From positions 1 through 34,556 of the forward strand of contig NZ_WSFT01000004.1 in NCBI RefSeq assembly GCF_016820655.1: a stretch of 34,556 nucleotides of DNA. The letters are read 5' to 3'. Both the position numbers and the translations under genes were made by a program. Below, piece after piece: positions 34,526 through 34,556 of the stretch. The stretch's first letter is position 1. The number at the start of each line of letters is the position of its first letter. Source of the stretch: Anaeromonas frigoriresistens. Its GTDB lineage: Bacteria; Bacillota; Clostridia; Tissierellales; SIT17. A model generated the notes under the pieces. It was not told the DNA's origin. It saw nothing but the letters and a program-made list of their open reading frames with translations, and ran no database searches.

Positions 34526-34556
34526 ATGGGTAAGGCTAAATTTGAAAGAAGTAAGC
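34526..34556 (+). CDS. tuf: Elongation factor Tu, N-terminal fragment (runs off the window)
   Basis: Ten codons are visible, ATG to AAG, encoding MGKAKFERSK, the typical start of EF-Tu in Firmicutes. AAGGAGG (34512-34518) precedes the ATG with seven-base spacing. EF-Tu brings aminoacyl-tRNA to the ribosome as a GTP complex. The 74 bases between the tRNA and tuf contain a 7-bp hairpin (34457-34463 with 34472-34478) without a U-tail, so tRNA-Thr and tuf are probably one transcript. The rest lies beyond the window. Confidence 0.85.
   Translation, partial: MGKAKFERSK

Noticed and set aside
1-34556. CRISPR arrays, insertion sequences, prophage or attachment sites
   Set aside because: No spaced direct repeats, transposase, integrase or phage genes are present; codon and base usage look uniform by eye.

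Overview
The window is AT-rich DNA with A/G-rich Shine-Dalgarno sites, frequent TTG/GTG starts and U-tailed hairpin terminators. It fits the chromosome of an anaerobic, endospore-forming Firmicute of the Clostridia/Tissierellia kind. Supporting evidence is the early-sporulation sigma factor SigH, the sporulation-checkpoint cyclase DisA, an exosporium-like CsxC-family protein, an adenosylcobalamin-dependent ribonucleotide reductase, and the Firmicute-specific ctsR-mcsA-mcsB-clpC operon. I see no prophage, insertion sequence, CRISPR array or rearranged gene. The assignment to a class is inference.

Layout. Bases 1-112 are the 3' end of a 5S rRNA and its terminator, so the window begins at the end of an rRNA operon. 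Bases 212-4103 hold an ECF sigma factor with a DUF4179-type membrane partner, a thioredoxin-like protein and an exported putative glycosidase. Bases 4146-7091 are a nucleotide-metabolism block: a class II ribonucleotide reductase behind what look like tandem NrdR boxes, then a dUTPase. On the minus strand follows a solitary gene for ribosomal protein L27 (rpmA), with a strong promoter and a Fur-family-like operator. Next come a dicarboxylate/amino-acid symporter, the CsxC-like protein, convergent hisC, and an EF-G-like GTPase.

From 13536 to the end the order largely follows the conserved B. subtilis ctsR-to-sigH region: ctsR, mcsA, mcsB, clpC, radA, disA, [carD], yacL-type PIN/TRAM, [pckA], ispD, ispF, [proS], gltX, cysE, cysS, mrnC, rlmB, yacP, sigH. 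Bracketed genes are additions relative to B. subtilis. The window ends with tRNA-Thr(GGU) and the first codons of tuf.

Regulation is unusually readable. There is a CtsR operator before ctsR, a proline T-box (specifier CCC, acceptor-pairing UGGU) before proS, and a cysteine T-box (specifier UGC, acceptor-pairing UGGA) between gltX and cysE-cysS. Several good sigma-A promoters and many intrinsic terminators separate the units. Together the genes cover protein quality control, DNA repair and c-di-AMP signalling, isoprenoid precursor synthesis (MEP route), tRNA charging, cysteine synthesis, RNA maturation and the start of sporulation.

Most of the window is ordinary core genome. The items most worth a second look are the solitary rpmA with its Fur-like box, the paired NrdR boxes, an overlooked 38-codon membrane peptide between proS and gltX, the divergent EF-G paralogue, and the ECF/DUF4179 pair.
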